Below are positions 1 to 8,806 of a stretch of DNA of 64,000 bases, one piece after another. Numbering within the stretch: position 1 is the stretch's first letter; each line of letters starts with the position of its first letter. Source of the DNA: Chloroflexota bacterium (GTDB lineage Bacteria; Chloroflexota; Anaerolineae; Aggregatilineales; Phototrophicaceae); assembly GCA_026709625.1 (NCBI GenBank), contig JAPOSR010000039.1:1-64000 (forward strand), in the 5' to 3' direction. The notes under the pieces are model-generated. The model searched no databases. It was not told where the DNA came from and saw only the letters and a program-made list of their open reading frames with translations. The position numbers were made by a program, and so were the translations under genes.

Positions 1-97
1 CACCCCAAACCCCTCCCCCAAAGTGAGGGAGGAGCTTGGGGTGGGGGGGGGCAAAGCCGCGCGCACCCACCAAAATCACCATTCCCCTCGCGGCGCG
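1..97 (-). repeat. Dispersed intergenic hairpin repeat, copy 1
   Basis: Read on the minus strand this stretch contains a core, ATTTTGGTGGGT then GCGCG then GCTTTGCCCCC then ACCCC, that recurs on the plus strand near 8620-8720 and 20957-21090. CACCCCAA at 1-8 is repeated inverted as TTGGGGTG further in, with complementary CCTCCC and GGGAGG arms between, so the unit can fold. It lies downstream of the L,D-transpeptidase stop. No coding capacity is visible. The outer boundary is cut by the window edge. Confidence 0.7.
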
Positions 98-119
98 AAG
101 GGAAACGCGGACAAAGCGA

Positions 120-1871
120 TTATGTCGAGATGGGGCGGTAGGTCGTATCAATCGTGTTGATGAATTCCAGCGCATATTTTGCCAGATCGCTTTCGGGCTG
201 AAAGTGCTGGGACACGATTTCGACCATGGTGCCTCTTTCTGCCCAGCGATAGAGCTGCTCGGCTTTGGAATCCAGCGACATGATGCAGCCGAAGGTAGTC
301 GGCTCGTACACGCCGCCGCCGCCCAGAAAGTTGCCATTGGGCAGTTCCACCGCGCCATGAAAGCCGTTCATCAAGCCAGGCACCACTTCATAAATGCCCA
401 TGAACCACTTCATCTTCCAGTGGCTGCAATTGGTGCCAGATTCATTGCACAGCGCATAACTGCCGCCAGAAGCCACCTCGTTGTGCGTCAAGATCTGATA
501 GATGCCGGGATAAGTCTCCGCCTGCTCGCGTCCTGATGAGATCGGCCAGCTGAAGACCAACTGCCGATTGTCGAATGCCAGCAGCCACTGTGTTTCCAGG
601 TCGACGACGATGCGCTTGTGCGGAACCGGGTCGACAGGCACCATGCTGTCGCGCGTGGGCAGCTGCATTTCTTGGCCAATCACCAGTTGATTCCAGTTGA
701 CCGTGGGGTTGGCCGCGCCGATGAATTCAAAGGGTATGCCGCGCTTGCGACCGATTGAGAAACCAGTGTCTTGCCGCTCGACCTGGTACTTTGACGGCAA
801 ATAGCGCAGGCGCAGCAGAATATCCGGGTTGCCGTCTACGAGCGCGTTTTGCAGTTTGTCAATCGCCTCCAGCTCGTCGATGTACCGTCCGTCCGCTACC
901 AACAGGCTGTTTTCAGCATCGATAAACTCGCGGAAGGCATCTTCACGCACCGCCAAGCCATTCACGCCTGCCGTCAGCCATTCTGCCGCCTGCACATCAG
1001 TCACGTTGAACGAAAGCATCTGGTCAGAGAACGGGTCATAACCGCGGATGCGCAAACCGCTGTCCAACAAGACCAGCGCTTCGTCCAGAAACGGTGAACT
1101 ATCTAAAACGGTCGGGTTGATGGCATTGGCAGTCAGCTCGAATTGGCCATAGGCAACGATATTGACGAGGTCGTCTTTGAGGCTTTGCAAGCTGCCCGTC
1201 ACATCCAGGTGGCGGCCGCGGCGGCCGGGCACAGCGATGAGCGTGCCACCCGACCATTTGTAGCCAGCTTCATAATGCCGCAAGAAAATATCTTCGGTCA
1301 TATCCAGCAGCACCGACTGCGCTTTGGCATGCGAGACCTCCACAGTCGGCGCGATGTGCAGACCGAAGGGAATGCCGGCGATGCCAGCCGCCTTGGCGCT
1401 CGCCGCCATCGCCGCGGCGTCGATGGTCAAGCCCAGCGCTTCGGGCGTCACTGTTTGCAGGCGCTCGCCATCGACTGTGATGTCGATATGCACGGCGCGC
1501 TGCCAGTGCGCCATGATTTCTTGCTCGGCTTCTTCAAGGGTTAACTCGCTGAGCGGCAGTCCGAGTGTATAAACACTGGGGAATATGCGCCCAGAAACGA
1601 CATAGCTGCCGATGAAAAATACCAGCGCCGAGAGGGTGACCAGCGTCGTCAATTTGGCAAGCGGCGAGCGGCTGGAAAAGAGCCAGGCCAAGGCGCGATG
1701 CACAGCATTGTTTTCATCATAGGCAGGGAAGCGCCGGCGAAAGAAGGCGTGCTCTTCGCGGTTTGCCTGCCGATTTTCTTCTGCAGCGAGGCGGCGCTGC
1801 TGACGCGCAATCACCCGCTCGCGCGTGCGGCTGGCCGGACGCCGGCGGATTTTGCGGTTGTTTTGAGTCAT
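120..1871 (-). CDS. L,D-transpeptidase (YkuD) with PG_binding_4-type region
   Basis: Probable cell-wall enzyme of 583 residues that cross-links peptidoglycan stem peptides. A basic cytoplasmic N-terminus is followed by one membrane segment around residues 65-85. An extracellular region with PG_binding_4-like text (PEALGLTIDAAA) comes next, then a C-terminal YkuD domain with an HGAVELP histidine and a TFGCIMS cysteine. The usual SHGC signature has Phe in place of His here, although the nucleophilic Cys and preceding Gly are kept. The ATG at 1871 was chosen over an upstream ATG at 1892 because it has AGGTGGG just ahead. A minus-strand promoter lies 46 bp upstream. The gene is divergent from lon. 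Family assignment is firm; specificity (3-3 cross-links or other) is not shown by the sequence. Confidence 0.85.
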   Translation of the reverse strand: MTQNNRKIRRRPASRTRERVIARQQRRLAAEENRQANREEHAFFRRRFPAYDENNAVHRALAWLFSSRSPLAKLTTLVTLSALVFFIGSYVVSGRIFPSVYTLGLPLSELTLEEAEQEIMAHWQRAVHIDITVDGERLQTVTPEALGLTIDAAAMAASAKAAGIAGIPFGLHIAPTVEVSHAKAQSVLLDMTEDIFLRHYEAGYKWSGGTLIAVPGRRGRHLDVTGSLQSLKDDLVNIVAYGQFELTANAINPTVLDSSPFLDEALVLLDSGLRIRGYDPFSDQMLSFNVTDVQAAEWLTAGVNGLAVREDAFREFIDAENSLLVADGRYIDELEAIDKLQNALVDGNPDILLRLRYLPSKYQVERQDTGFSIGRKRGIPFEFIGAANPTVNWNQLVIGQEMQLPTRDSMVPVDPVPHKRIVVDLETQWLLAFDNRQLVFSWPISSGREQAETYPGIYQILTHNEVASGGSYALCNESGTNCSHWKMKWFMGIYEVVPGLMNGFHGAVELPNGNFLGGGGVYEPTTFGCIMSLDSKAEQLYRWAERGTMVEIVSQHFQPESDLAKYALEFINTIDTTYRPIST

Positions 1872-1916
1872 CTGCCCACCTGCGCATCTCACAAATCGCG
1901 TATCGCGGCAACAACT

Positions 1917-1944
1917 ATTGTATGCTGTTTCGCTTTTTCGGCAA
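1917..1944 (-). promoter_or_regulatory. Predicted promoter for the L,D-transpeptidase gene
   Basis: On the minus strand TTGCCG (1944-1939) is followed after 16 bp by TACAAT (1922-1917). The start codon is 46 bp downstream. The rest of 1872-2096 separates this gene from lon. No equally good promoter for lon was found there; TTCCAA-17-TAAAGT at 2007-2035 is a weak candidate. Confidence 0.5.
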
Positions 1945-2096
1945 ATGCGCCGGGGAGGGCTATCTTAGAAACTCGTCAAAAAATCGGCGCGCTCCGCCAA
2001 CGCTGATTCCAATTATGCGCGACAGTCGCTAAAGTAGAAGACGCGGCGCAAATTGCATTGCCGCCACAGCTGCCTGCCCGGCGAGGACAGAACGTT

Positions 2097-4580
2097 ATGC
2101 ACAATCGGGATTACCTGCTGGACGATGAAGACGCTCCGACGCCAGCCATAGAGATCGAATTGGTCGAGAGCATGGATGACGACAGCGCGGCTATTGACCT
2201 GCCAGAAGAAGTGCCTGTCTTGCCTCTGCGCGGGCTGGTTGTCTATCCACAGACGGCTATACCCTTGACAGTCGGTCAAGAGCGCAGCATCCAACTGGTC
2301 AACGATGTCGTGGCCGGCGACCGCATGGTTGGCTTGGTCGCCTCGAAAGACCCCAACCTGGGCACGCCAGGCCCCGACCAGGTGCACGAAGTCGGCACCT
2401 TGGCGACCATACACCGGCTGTTCCGCGCGCCCGACGGCACAATCCGCTTGTTGATCCAGGGCTTGCAGCGCATCCGCATCGATGAATTCATCAGCGACGC
2501 GCCTTATCTCAAAGCGCGCGTATCGCGTATTGCCGAAGACGAAGTCGTCTTTGCCGACGATATCGAAATGGAAGCCTTGGTGCGCAGCATCACCGACCGC
2601 TTCAGCCAACTGGCCAACTTGGTGCCCAATATCCCCGAAGAACTGGTGAGCAGCGCAATTCATGTCGAAGACCCGCTGCAACTGGTGTATTCAATCGCGA
2701 CGTATGTGCGCATCGAGTCGGACGACGCGCAGCTGCTGCTAGAGCTGGACAATGTCGGCGACAAGATCCGCCTGCTGCTCAAGCTGCTGTCGAAAGAAGT
2801 GGATGTGCTTTCGCTGGGGCGCAAGATCCAAGAAGACGCCCAAGAAGAAATGGAGAAATCGCAGCGCGATTATTATCTGCGCGAGCAAATGAAAGCTATC
2901 CAGCGCGAACTGGAAGAAGATGAAGATCAAAAAGAAATCGAGCGGTTTCGCCAGCTCATCGACGAAGCGCGCATGCCCGACGAAGCGCGCAAAGAAGCCG
3001 AGCGCGAGCTGAACCGTCTGTCCAAATTGTCCGTGGCGGCAGCGGAATATGGCGTTATCCGCACCTACCTGGACTGGATCTGCGGCATGCCCTGGGACAC
3101 CCGCACCGAGGACAAGCTGGATATCGCCAATGCGCGCGCGATCTTGGACGAAGATCATTATGGACTGCAAGATGTCAAGCAGCGCATCCTCGAATTCCTG
3201 GCTGTGCGCAAACTGCGGGCAGAGCGCGAAAGCGAGTTCGCTGAATCCGAGGCGCTCGACCCGGTGCGGCGCGACCGTTCTGGCGCGATTTTGGCATTTG
3301 TGGGTCCGCCCGGCGTCGGCAAGACATCGCTAGGGGCGTCGATTGCGCGGGCGATGGGACGCAAGTTCATCCGCATGAGCCTGGGCGGCATCCGCGATGA
3401 AGCTGAGATTCGCGGTTTTCGGCGCACATACATCGGCGCGATGCCCGGGCGCATCATCCAGGCGATCCGCCGCGCCCAATCTCGCAATCCGTTGATCATG
3501 CTGGACGAAATCGACAAACTGGGGCGCGACTTCCGCGGCGATCCAGGCTCGGCGCTGCTCGAGGTGCTGGACCCCGAACAAAATGCGGAGTTCCGCGATC
3601 ATTATCTGGATGTGGCTTTTGACCTCAGCGACTGCATGTTCATCACCACAGCCAACGCGCTCGACACCATCCCGCGTCCCTTGCGCGACCGCATGGAGAT
3701 CATCCAGTTGAGTGGCTATACCGAACGCGAGAAGCAGGCGATTGCCTCTCAATATCTGGTGCCGCGCCAACGCCGCGAAAATGGCTTGCATACCGACGAG
3801 CTTGAATTCACAGACGCGGCGCTGCTGCAGATCATCCGCGACTACACCCGCGAGGCTGGCGTGCGCAATCTAGAACGCGAGATCGGCAAGGCAGCGCGCA
3901 AGGTTGTAACGCAAATCGCCGAAGCAGCCGCCGCGACAGTCTGCGTCGTGCCCGACAATTTGAAAGACCTGCTGGGCAAGACACGCTTTGGCTATCGCAG
4001 CGAATTGCAAGACCGCGCCGATGCGCCCGGCGTGGCGACCGGGCTCGCCTGGACGCCAGTAGGTGGCGATGCGCTGTTTGTCGAAGCGGCAAAGATGACC
4101 GGCGGCAAAGGCTTCCAATACACCGGGCAGCTGGGCGCGGTCATGCAAGAAAGCGCCAAGATCGCCTATAGTTTTGCGCGCTCGCGGGCTGGACAACTGG
4201 GGCTAGACCCGACGTTTTACAGCGAATCCGATGTACATTTGCATGTGCCTTCGGGCGCAGTCCCCAAAGACGGTCCGAGCGCGGGGATTACCATGGCTGT
4301 GGCGCTGACCTCGCTTCTGACTGGGCGGGCAGCCAAAAGCCACATCGCCATGACTGGCGAGCTGACGCTCAGCGGGCGGGTGCTGCCGGTGGGCGGCATC
4401 AAAGACAAGGTGCTGGCGGCGCATCGGCTGGGGGTGGACACGGTGATTCTGCCGCGCAAAAACGAAAATGATCTGGATGATGTGCCAGACGATGTGCGCG
4501 CCGAGCTGACTTTTGTGCTGGTTGATCACCTGGACGAAGTGCTGGATGTGGCGCTGGATGGGCAAGCGGCAGCGGGATGA
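2097..4580 (+). CDS. lon: ATP-dependent Lon protease
   Basis: Cytoplasmic AAA+ serine protease of 827 residues that degrades misfolded and regulatory proteins. It has an N-terminal LAN domain ([15 protein letters not shown] near residue 35), a coiled-coil linker rich in Glu, an AAA+ module with Walker [10 protein letters not shown] and Walker B LIMLDEID, and a C-terminal protease domain. The catalytic Ser is in PKDGPSAG and the Lys in [12 protein letters not shown]. The ATG at 2097 is preceded by GCGAGGAC; a start at 2058 would add 13 residues without a ribosome site. The stop overlaps the next gene as ATGA, so the two are translationally coupled. Length and motifs fit the LonA family. Confidence 0.97.
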   Translation: MHNRDYLLDDEDAPTPAIEIELVESMDDDSAAIDLPEEVPVLPLRGLVVYPQTAIPLTVGQERSIQLVNDVVAGDRMVGLVASKDPNLGTPGPDQVHEVGTLATIHRLFRAPDGTIRLLIQGLQRIRIDEFISDAPYLKARVSRIAEDEVVFADDIEMEALVRSITDRFSQLANLVPNIPEELVSSAIHVEDPLQLVYSIATYVRIESDDAQLLLELDNVGDKIRLLLKLLSKEVDVLSLGRKIQEDAQEEMEKSQRDYYLREQMKAIQRELEEDEDQKEIERFRQLIDEARMPDEARKEAERELNRLSKLSVAAAEYGVIRTYLDWICGMPWDTRTEDKLDIANARAILDEDHYGLQDVKQRILEFLAVRKLRAERESEFAESEALDPVRRDRSGAILAFVGPPGVGKTSLGASIARAMGRKFIRMSLGGIRDEAEIRGFRRTYIGAMPGRIIQAIRRAQSRNPLIMLDEIDKLGRDFRGDPGSALLEVLDPEQNAEFRDHYLDVAFDLSDCMFITTANALDTIPRPLRDRMEIIQLSGYTEREKQAIASQYLVPRQRRENGLHTDELEFTDAALLQIIRDYTREAGVRNLEREIGKAARKVVTQIAEAAAATVCVVPDNLKDLLGKTRFGYRSELQDRADAPGVATGLAWTPVGGDALFVEAAKMTGGKGFQYTGQLGAVMQESAKIAYSFARSRAGQLGLDPTFYSESDVHLHVPSGAVPKDGPSAGITMAVALTSLLTGRAAKSHIAMTGELTLSGRVLPVGGIKDKVLAAHRLGVDTVILPRKNENDLDDVPDDVRAELTFVLVDHLDEVLDVALDGQAAAG

Positions 4581-4981
4581 CGGCTGCTGGATGGGCGCGA
4601 CACCTGCTGCTGGCTTGCGGCATCGCCATCTTGCTGTGGTCGGGCGTCGAAGACCATGACGCCCTGGCGGTCTCGCTGCTTGGCGCGCTGCTGGCGCTGG
4701 CGGCGACGGCTTTGTGTCGGCCGCGCGCGCTGGACAGGCTGACTTCGGCTGTGGCGGCGGGTGGCGTTTTTGGCGCATTGGCCAGCCTGGCGACCTTCAC
4801 GCTGATGCTCTTCAAAGACTTGCGGCATGCGCATGCCTTCCCCGATTATCCGCCGCACATGCTGCTGGGCATGCTGGAGCGGCTGCCGGTCTGGGCGCTG
4901 GCGGGTGGCTTGGCTGGGCTGGGCTGCGGCATATTGCTGCGCTCGCGGCGGATGCAGCGTGGCGATTCTGCCGGGCGCTGA
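4577..4981 (+). CDS. Small integral membrane protein, function unknown
   Basis: A 134-residue protein with about four hydrophobic segments (near residues 8-22, 30-47, 60-78 and 103-120) and a basic C-terminal tail. No recognised motif. Its ATG overlaps the lon stop codon (ATGA), so it is probably co-translated with lon. Composition matches neighbouring genes, which supports it being real. A link to membrane-protein quality control would be speculation from position only. Confidence 0.6.
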   Translation: MTAAGWARHLLLACGIAILLWSGVEDHDALAVSLLGALLALAATALCRPRALDRLTSAVAAGGVFGALASLATFTLMLFKDLRHAHAFPDYPPHMLLGMLERLPVWALAGGLAGLGCGILLRSRRMQRGDSAGR

Positions 4982-5061
4982 GCGATTGGCAAGGTCCGCC
5001 GGGCAGCGTGGCGCGCCTGCCCCTCGCCTTTGCGCTACAATAAGGCGAATAAGTGTCCGCC

Positions 5062-5067
5062 TATAAT
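5062..5067 (+). promoter_or_regulatory. Predicted -10 box for glpK
   Basis: TATAAT lies 18 bp ahead of the glpK ATG, with AGGAAGGA in between as ribosome site. No good -35 is seen at 17 bp. AGGCG and CGCCT form a short inverted repeat just upstream (about 5042-5062), which could be an operator, but the arms are only 5 bp. Confidence 0.4.
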
Positions 5068-5085
5068 AGGAAGGACTATTGATCA

Positions 5086-6570
5086 ATGGCAGCGTTTATC
5101 CTGGCGCTGGACCAAGGCACGACCTCGTCACGCGCCATTCTCTTTGACCGCGCTGGCCGCATCATCCGCAGCGCCCAGCAGGAGTTTCCCCAGATTTATC
5201 CTCAGCCAGGCTGGGTCGAGCATGACCCGCGCGATATTTGGACATCGCAGTTGGCGGTCGCGCAAGAGGTCATTGCTGATCCCGCCGACATCGCCGCTAT
5301 CGGCATCAGCAATCAGCGCGAAACCACATTGATCTGGGACAGGCAGAGCGGCGCGCCCATTCATAACGCGATCGTTTGGCAAGATCGGCGCACAGCCGGC
5401 CTTTGCGACCAGCTCAAGTCCGAGGGCTTTGACGAGACGATATGGCAGCGCACGGGCTTGGTTGCCGATGCCTATTTCTCTGGCACGAAGGTCGCCTGGC
5501 TGCTGGACAATGTGCCGGGCGCCCGGCAGCGCGCCGCGGACGGCGAACTGGCTTTTGGCACGGTGGACAGCTATTTGGCTTGGCAGCTGAGTGGCGGCCG
5601 CCTGCATATCACCGATGTGAGCAATGCCGCGCGCACCATGCTTTTCGACATTCACCGCGCCGACTGGTCGGACGAAATCCTGGCGCGGCTGGCAATCCCT
5701 CGCGCTCTGCTGCCCGAAGTGCGTTCCTGCAGCCAGGTCTATGGCGAGTGCGCTGCGCAGCTTTTTGGCAAGAGCATCCTCATCGCCGGCATGGCGGGCG
5801 ACCAGCAGGCGGCGACATTTGGACAGGCAGCCTATCAAGCCGGCATGGCAAAGAATACCTATGGCACGGGCTGCTTCATGCTGATGAACACAGGCGGCGC
5901 GCCTCAGCAATCGGCCAACAACCTGCTGACCACAATCGCCTGGCAAGTCGGCGACAGCCCGCTGCAATACGCGCTGGAAGGCAGCATTTTCATGGCCGGC
6001 GCGGCGGTGCAATGGCTGCGCGATGAGCTGCGTTTGCTCGACGACGCCGCCGAAAGCCAGGCGCTGGCAGAAAGCATCGCTGGCACAGACGGCGTGTATG
6101 TGGTGCCAGCTTTTGTTGGCTTGGGCGCGCCCTATTGGGATCAATATGCCCGCGGCGCCATTGTCGGCATGACTCGCGGCAGCGGCAGGGCGCAGATCGT
6201 CCGCGCCACCCTGGAAGCGATCGCCTATCAAACCCGCGATGTCGTGGCGGCCATGAGCGCCGATTCGGGCTTGCCGCTGGAAGCGCTGCGCGTTGATGGC
6301 GGCGCTGTGGCGAACGACTTCCTTATGCAATTCCAAGCCGATATCCTGGGCGTGCCAGTCGAGCGCCCGGCTGTCACCGAGACGACTGCGCTGGGCGCGG
6401 CTTACCTGGCTGGGCTGGCGGTCGGCTTTTGGGATTCCCAAGACCAAATCGCGGGGCAATGGCAGCTTCAGCGCCGCTTCGACCCCGTCATGTCCGCCGA
6501 CCAGCGGGAATCGCTGTATGCCGGCTGGCAGCGGGCGGTTGAACGAGCGCGTGCCTGGGCAGCGCAGTAA
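5086..6570 (+). CDS. glpK: Glycerol kinase
   Basis: Phosphorylates glycerol to sn-glycerol 3-phosphate with ATP in the cytoplasm. The 494-residue length is typical of the FGGY family. The N-terminal ATPase signature [16 protein letters not shown], the substrate region [11 protein letters not shown] and ISNQRETT, and the second-domain motifs [11 protein letters not shown] and [13 protein letters not shown] are all present. No glpF or glpD adjoins it. A UgpB/A/E-like importer lies about 28 kb away and could supply glycerol phosphates, but that link is inference. The following ABC permease starts 9 bp after the stop, suggesting a shared transcript. Confidence 0.96.
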   Translation: MAAFILALDQGTTSSRAILFDRAGRIIRSAQQEFPQIYPQPGWVEHDPRDIWTSQLAVAQEVIADPADIAAIGISNQRETTLIWDRQSGAPIHNAIVWQDRRTAGLCDQLKSEGFDETIWQRTGLVADAYFSGTKVAWLLDNVPGARQRAADGELAFGTVDSYLAWQLSGGRLHITDVSNAARTMLFDIHRADWSDEILARLAIPRALLPEVRSCSQVYGECAAQLFGKSILIAGMAGDQQAATFGQAAYQAGMAKNTYGTGCFMLMNTGGAPQQSANNLLTTIAWQVGDSPLQYALEGSIFMAGAAVQWLRDELRLLDDAAESQALAESIAGTDGVYVVPAFVGLGAPYWDQYARGAIVGMTRGSGRAQIVRATLEAIAYQTRDVVAAMSADSGLPLEALRVDGGAVANDFLMQFQADILGVPVERPAVTETTALGAAYLAGLAVGFWDSQDQIAGQWQLQRRFDPVMSADQRESLYAGWQRAVERARAWAAQ

Positions 6571-6579
6571 GCGGCGGCG

Positions 6580-7656
6580 ATGCTCACATTTGTCCTGCGC
6601 CGACTGACATTTTCCATCCCCGTCATTTTTGGGATCATGATCGTCACCTTCGCCCTGGCGCGCGCCATCCCTGGCGACCCCTGCCTGGCTGTGCTGGGCG
6701 AGCGGGCAACACCCGAAATCTGCGAAGCCTTCGCGCGGCGCAATGGACTCGACCAGCCTGTGCCAGTGCAGCTGCTGATTTACATGCGCAACTTTGCAGG
6801 CGGCGATCTGGGCGATTCGCTGCGGTTTCACCGCCCGGTGATGGAGCTGCTGGTCGAGCGGCTGCCAACCACAGTCGAGCTGGGCTGTTTTGCGCTGCTC
6901 TTTGCCATCAGCATTGGCGTGCCAATCGGCGTGTTGAGCGCCTATCGTCACAAGTCGGCGCTGGATGTGGGCACGATGATCGGCGCGAACATCGGCGTTT
7001 CCATGCCGGTGTTTTGGCTTGGCTTGATGCTGGCCTACCTCTTTGCTGTGCTGCTAAAGGACACGCCACTGGCGCTGCCGCCATCGGGCAGGCTGACGCC
7101 AGGCGCGAATCCGCAGCCGTTTTATGCGCTGTGGGGATGGGTCGTAGAAGGCCAAGAGCCAGCGGGAATTCTCGTTTTCTTCTCGCGGATTAACACATTG
7201 AACGCCCTGCTCACTTTGAATGGCGAATTGCTGGTGGATGCGCTGCGGCATTTGATCTTGCCGGCGGTGGCAGTGGGCACGATTCCACTAGCGATCATAG
7301 CGCGCATGAGCCGCTCCAGCGTCTTGGAGGTGCTCAGCCAAGATTATGTGCGCACAGCGCGGGCGAAGGGGCTGCGCGAAGGCAAGGTTGTCGGGGTGCA
7401 CGCCTTGCGCAATGCGCTGCTGCCCGTCATCACCGTCATCGGGTTAAACTTTGGGCTGGTCATCAGCGGCGCGGTGCTGACAGAGACCATTTTCAGCCTG
7501 ACCGGCGTTGGGCGCACCTTGGTCGACAGCATCACCTCGCGCGATTACACCTTGGTGCAGGGCTTCACGGTGGTGATCGCGGCAGGCTTCGTGCTGATCA
7601 ATATGGTGGTCGATATCATGTATGGCTACCTCGATCCGCGGATTCGCTTCAACTAG
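6580..7656 (+). CDS. Peptide/nickel-type ABC transporter permease, DppB-like
   Basis: Inner-membrane subunit of a family 5 (dipeptide/oligopeptide) importer, 358 residues. The N-terminus FVLRRLTFSIPVIFGIMIVTF is the usual first DppB helix, followed by about five more. The cytoplasmic EAA loop DYVRTARAKGLREGKVVGVH is intact. An insertion-like stretch of about 60 residues (SGRLTPGANPQPFYALWGW onward) between helices is common in this subfamily. It is followed 9 bp later by the DppC-type partner. No ATP-binding subunits are in the window, so the substrate and completeness of the system cannot be judged. Confidence 0.9.
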   Translation: MLTFVLRRLTFSIPVIFGIMIVTFALARAIPGDPCLAVLGERATPEICEAFARRNGLDQPVPVQLLIYMRNFAGGDLGDSLRFHRPVMELLVERLPTTVELGCFALLFAISIGVPIGVLSAYRHKSALDVGTMIGANIGVSMPVFWLGLMLAYLFAVLLKDTPLALPPSGRLTPGANPQPFYALWGWVVEGQEPAGILVFFSRINTLNALLTLNGELLVDALRHLILPAVAVGTIPLAIIARMSRSSVLEVLSQDYVRTARAKGLREGKVVGVHALRNALLPVITVIGLNFGLVISGAVLTETIFSLTGVGRTLVDSITSRDYTLVQGFTVVIAAGFVLINMVVDIMYGYLDPRIRFN

Positions 7657-7665
7657 GGGGCGGCT

Positions 7666-8601
7666 GTGAGCGCGAAGCCAGCTCAACTCGAACAAGGGGG
7701 GCATGCGCGCTCCGCCAATCTGTGGCTGGAAGCGCTGTACAACCTGCGGCACAGTCCCTCGGCGCTGCTGGGGATGACCATTATCGGCGCGCTGGTCGTC
7801 ATCGCCATTGCCGCGCCCGTCTTCGCCACGCATGACCCGATTAAAACCATGATCGGCGTGCCCGGCGAGACAGGACGCCTGCCCAGCAAACCGCCCTGCA
7901 TCCCCTTGCTGGGCTGTGAAGAGCCGCAGCATATCCTGGGCTTGGACTTGAACGCGCGCGATCTGTACAGCCGCGTGATCTATGGCGCGCGCACTTCGCT
8001 GTCGGTGGGCGTCATCACCATCAGCCTGTCGATCATTGTGGGCACGGCGCTGGGCATCACAGCGGGTTATGTGGGCGGACGCGCCGACAATGTCATCATG
8101 CGCCTGATGGATGTGGTGCTGGCATTCCCGGCGCTGTTGCTGGCGATATCCATCGTGACCATCCTGGGGCCAGGCTTGACCAATGCGCTGCTGGGCATCA
8201 CGATTACGTTCATACCGCAATACGCGCGGCTTTCTCGCGCCAGCGTGCTGTCTATCAAAGAGCAAGAATTTGTGCTGGCCGAGCGCGCGCTCGGGGCGAG
8301 TCCCTGGCGCATCGTGCTGGCGCATATCTTGCCCAACGCCATCACGCCCATCATTGTGCAAGGGACGTTGGGCGTGGGCACGGCGATTTTGGATGCGGCC
8401 GCGCTGTCATTCCTGGGTTTGGGCGCGCAGCCGCCTACGCCGGAATGGGGGCAGATCCTCAGCGAATCGCGCAATTATCTCTTTACTTCACCGCATTTGG
8501 TGTTTTTCCCTGGCATCGCCATCATGATTACGGTGCTGGGCTTCAACCTGCTGGGCGACGGCCTGCGCGACGCCCTCGACCCGCGGCTTAATCGGCATTA
8601 G
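7666..8601 (+). CDS. Peptide/nickel-type ABC transporter permease, DppC-like
   Basis: Second permease of the family 5 importer, 311 residues, starting with GTG after GGGGGCG. One N-terminal helix, a periplasmic loop containing two Cys (PCIPLLGCEEPQ) and the conserved HILGLDLNARDLYSRVIYGART block are followed by five helices. The EAA loop EFVLAERALGASPWRIVLAH is intact. The convergent solute-binding protein downstream (8807-10480, minus) is the likely partner, although it is in the opposite orientation and has its own promoter. Confidence 0.92.
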   Translation: MSAKPAQLEQGGHARSANLWLEALYNLRHSPSALLGMTIIGALVVIAIAAPVFATHDPIKTMIGVPGETGRLPSKPPCIPLLGCEEPQHILGLDLNARDLYSRVIYGARTSLSVGVITISLSIIVGTALGITAGYVGGRADNVIMRLMDVVLAFPALLLAISIVTILGPGLTNALLGITITFIPQYARLSRASVLSIKEQEFVLAERALGASPWRIVLAHILPNAITPIIVQGTLGVGTAILDAAALSFLGLGAQPPTPEWGQILSESRNYLFTSPHLVFFPGIAIMITVLGFNLLGDGLRDALDPRLNRH

Positions 8602-8615
8602 GCATACCGCTTTCC

Positions 8616-8720
8616 CGGGAGTGGTGATTTTGGTGGGTACGCGTTGCTTTGCCCCCACCCCAAAAATGAGGGAGGCGCTGGCAAAACCCCCTTCCCTCCA
8701 AGACGAAGGAAGGGGAGTCT
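8616..8720 (+). repeat. Dispersed intergenic hairpin repeat, copy 2
   Basis: GGGAGTGGTGATTTTGGTGG, then GTACGCGTTGCTTTGCCCCC and ACCCC, matches copies 1 and 3. The downstream half holds CCCTTCCCTCC and GGAAGGGGA as inverted arms. It fills the 205-bp gap between the convergent dppC-like and solute-binding-protein genes and may also act as a terminator there. The remainder of the gap (8721-8806) shows nothing further. Confidence 0.7.
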
Positions 8721-8806
8721 ACAGCGATTCTGCCGCCTTAATGCCCTTCCCTTAGGCTGCGCCGCGGCGACGCAAGCGGTCGGAGAGGGCTTTGGGGCGG
8801 AGAGAA

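Noticed and set aside
5128..6951. Long open frame on the minus strand (607 codons) opposite glpK
   Set aside because: Opposite a well-defined kinase; no recognisable motif, no ribosome site, and typical of antisense frames in GC-rich DNA with biased third positions.
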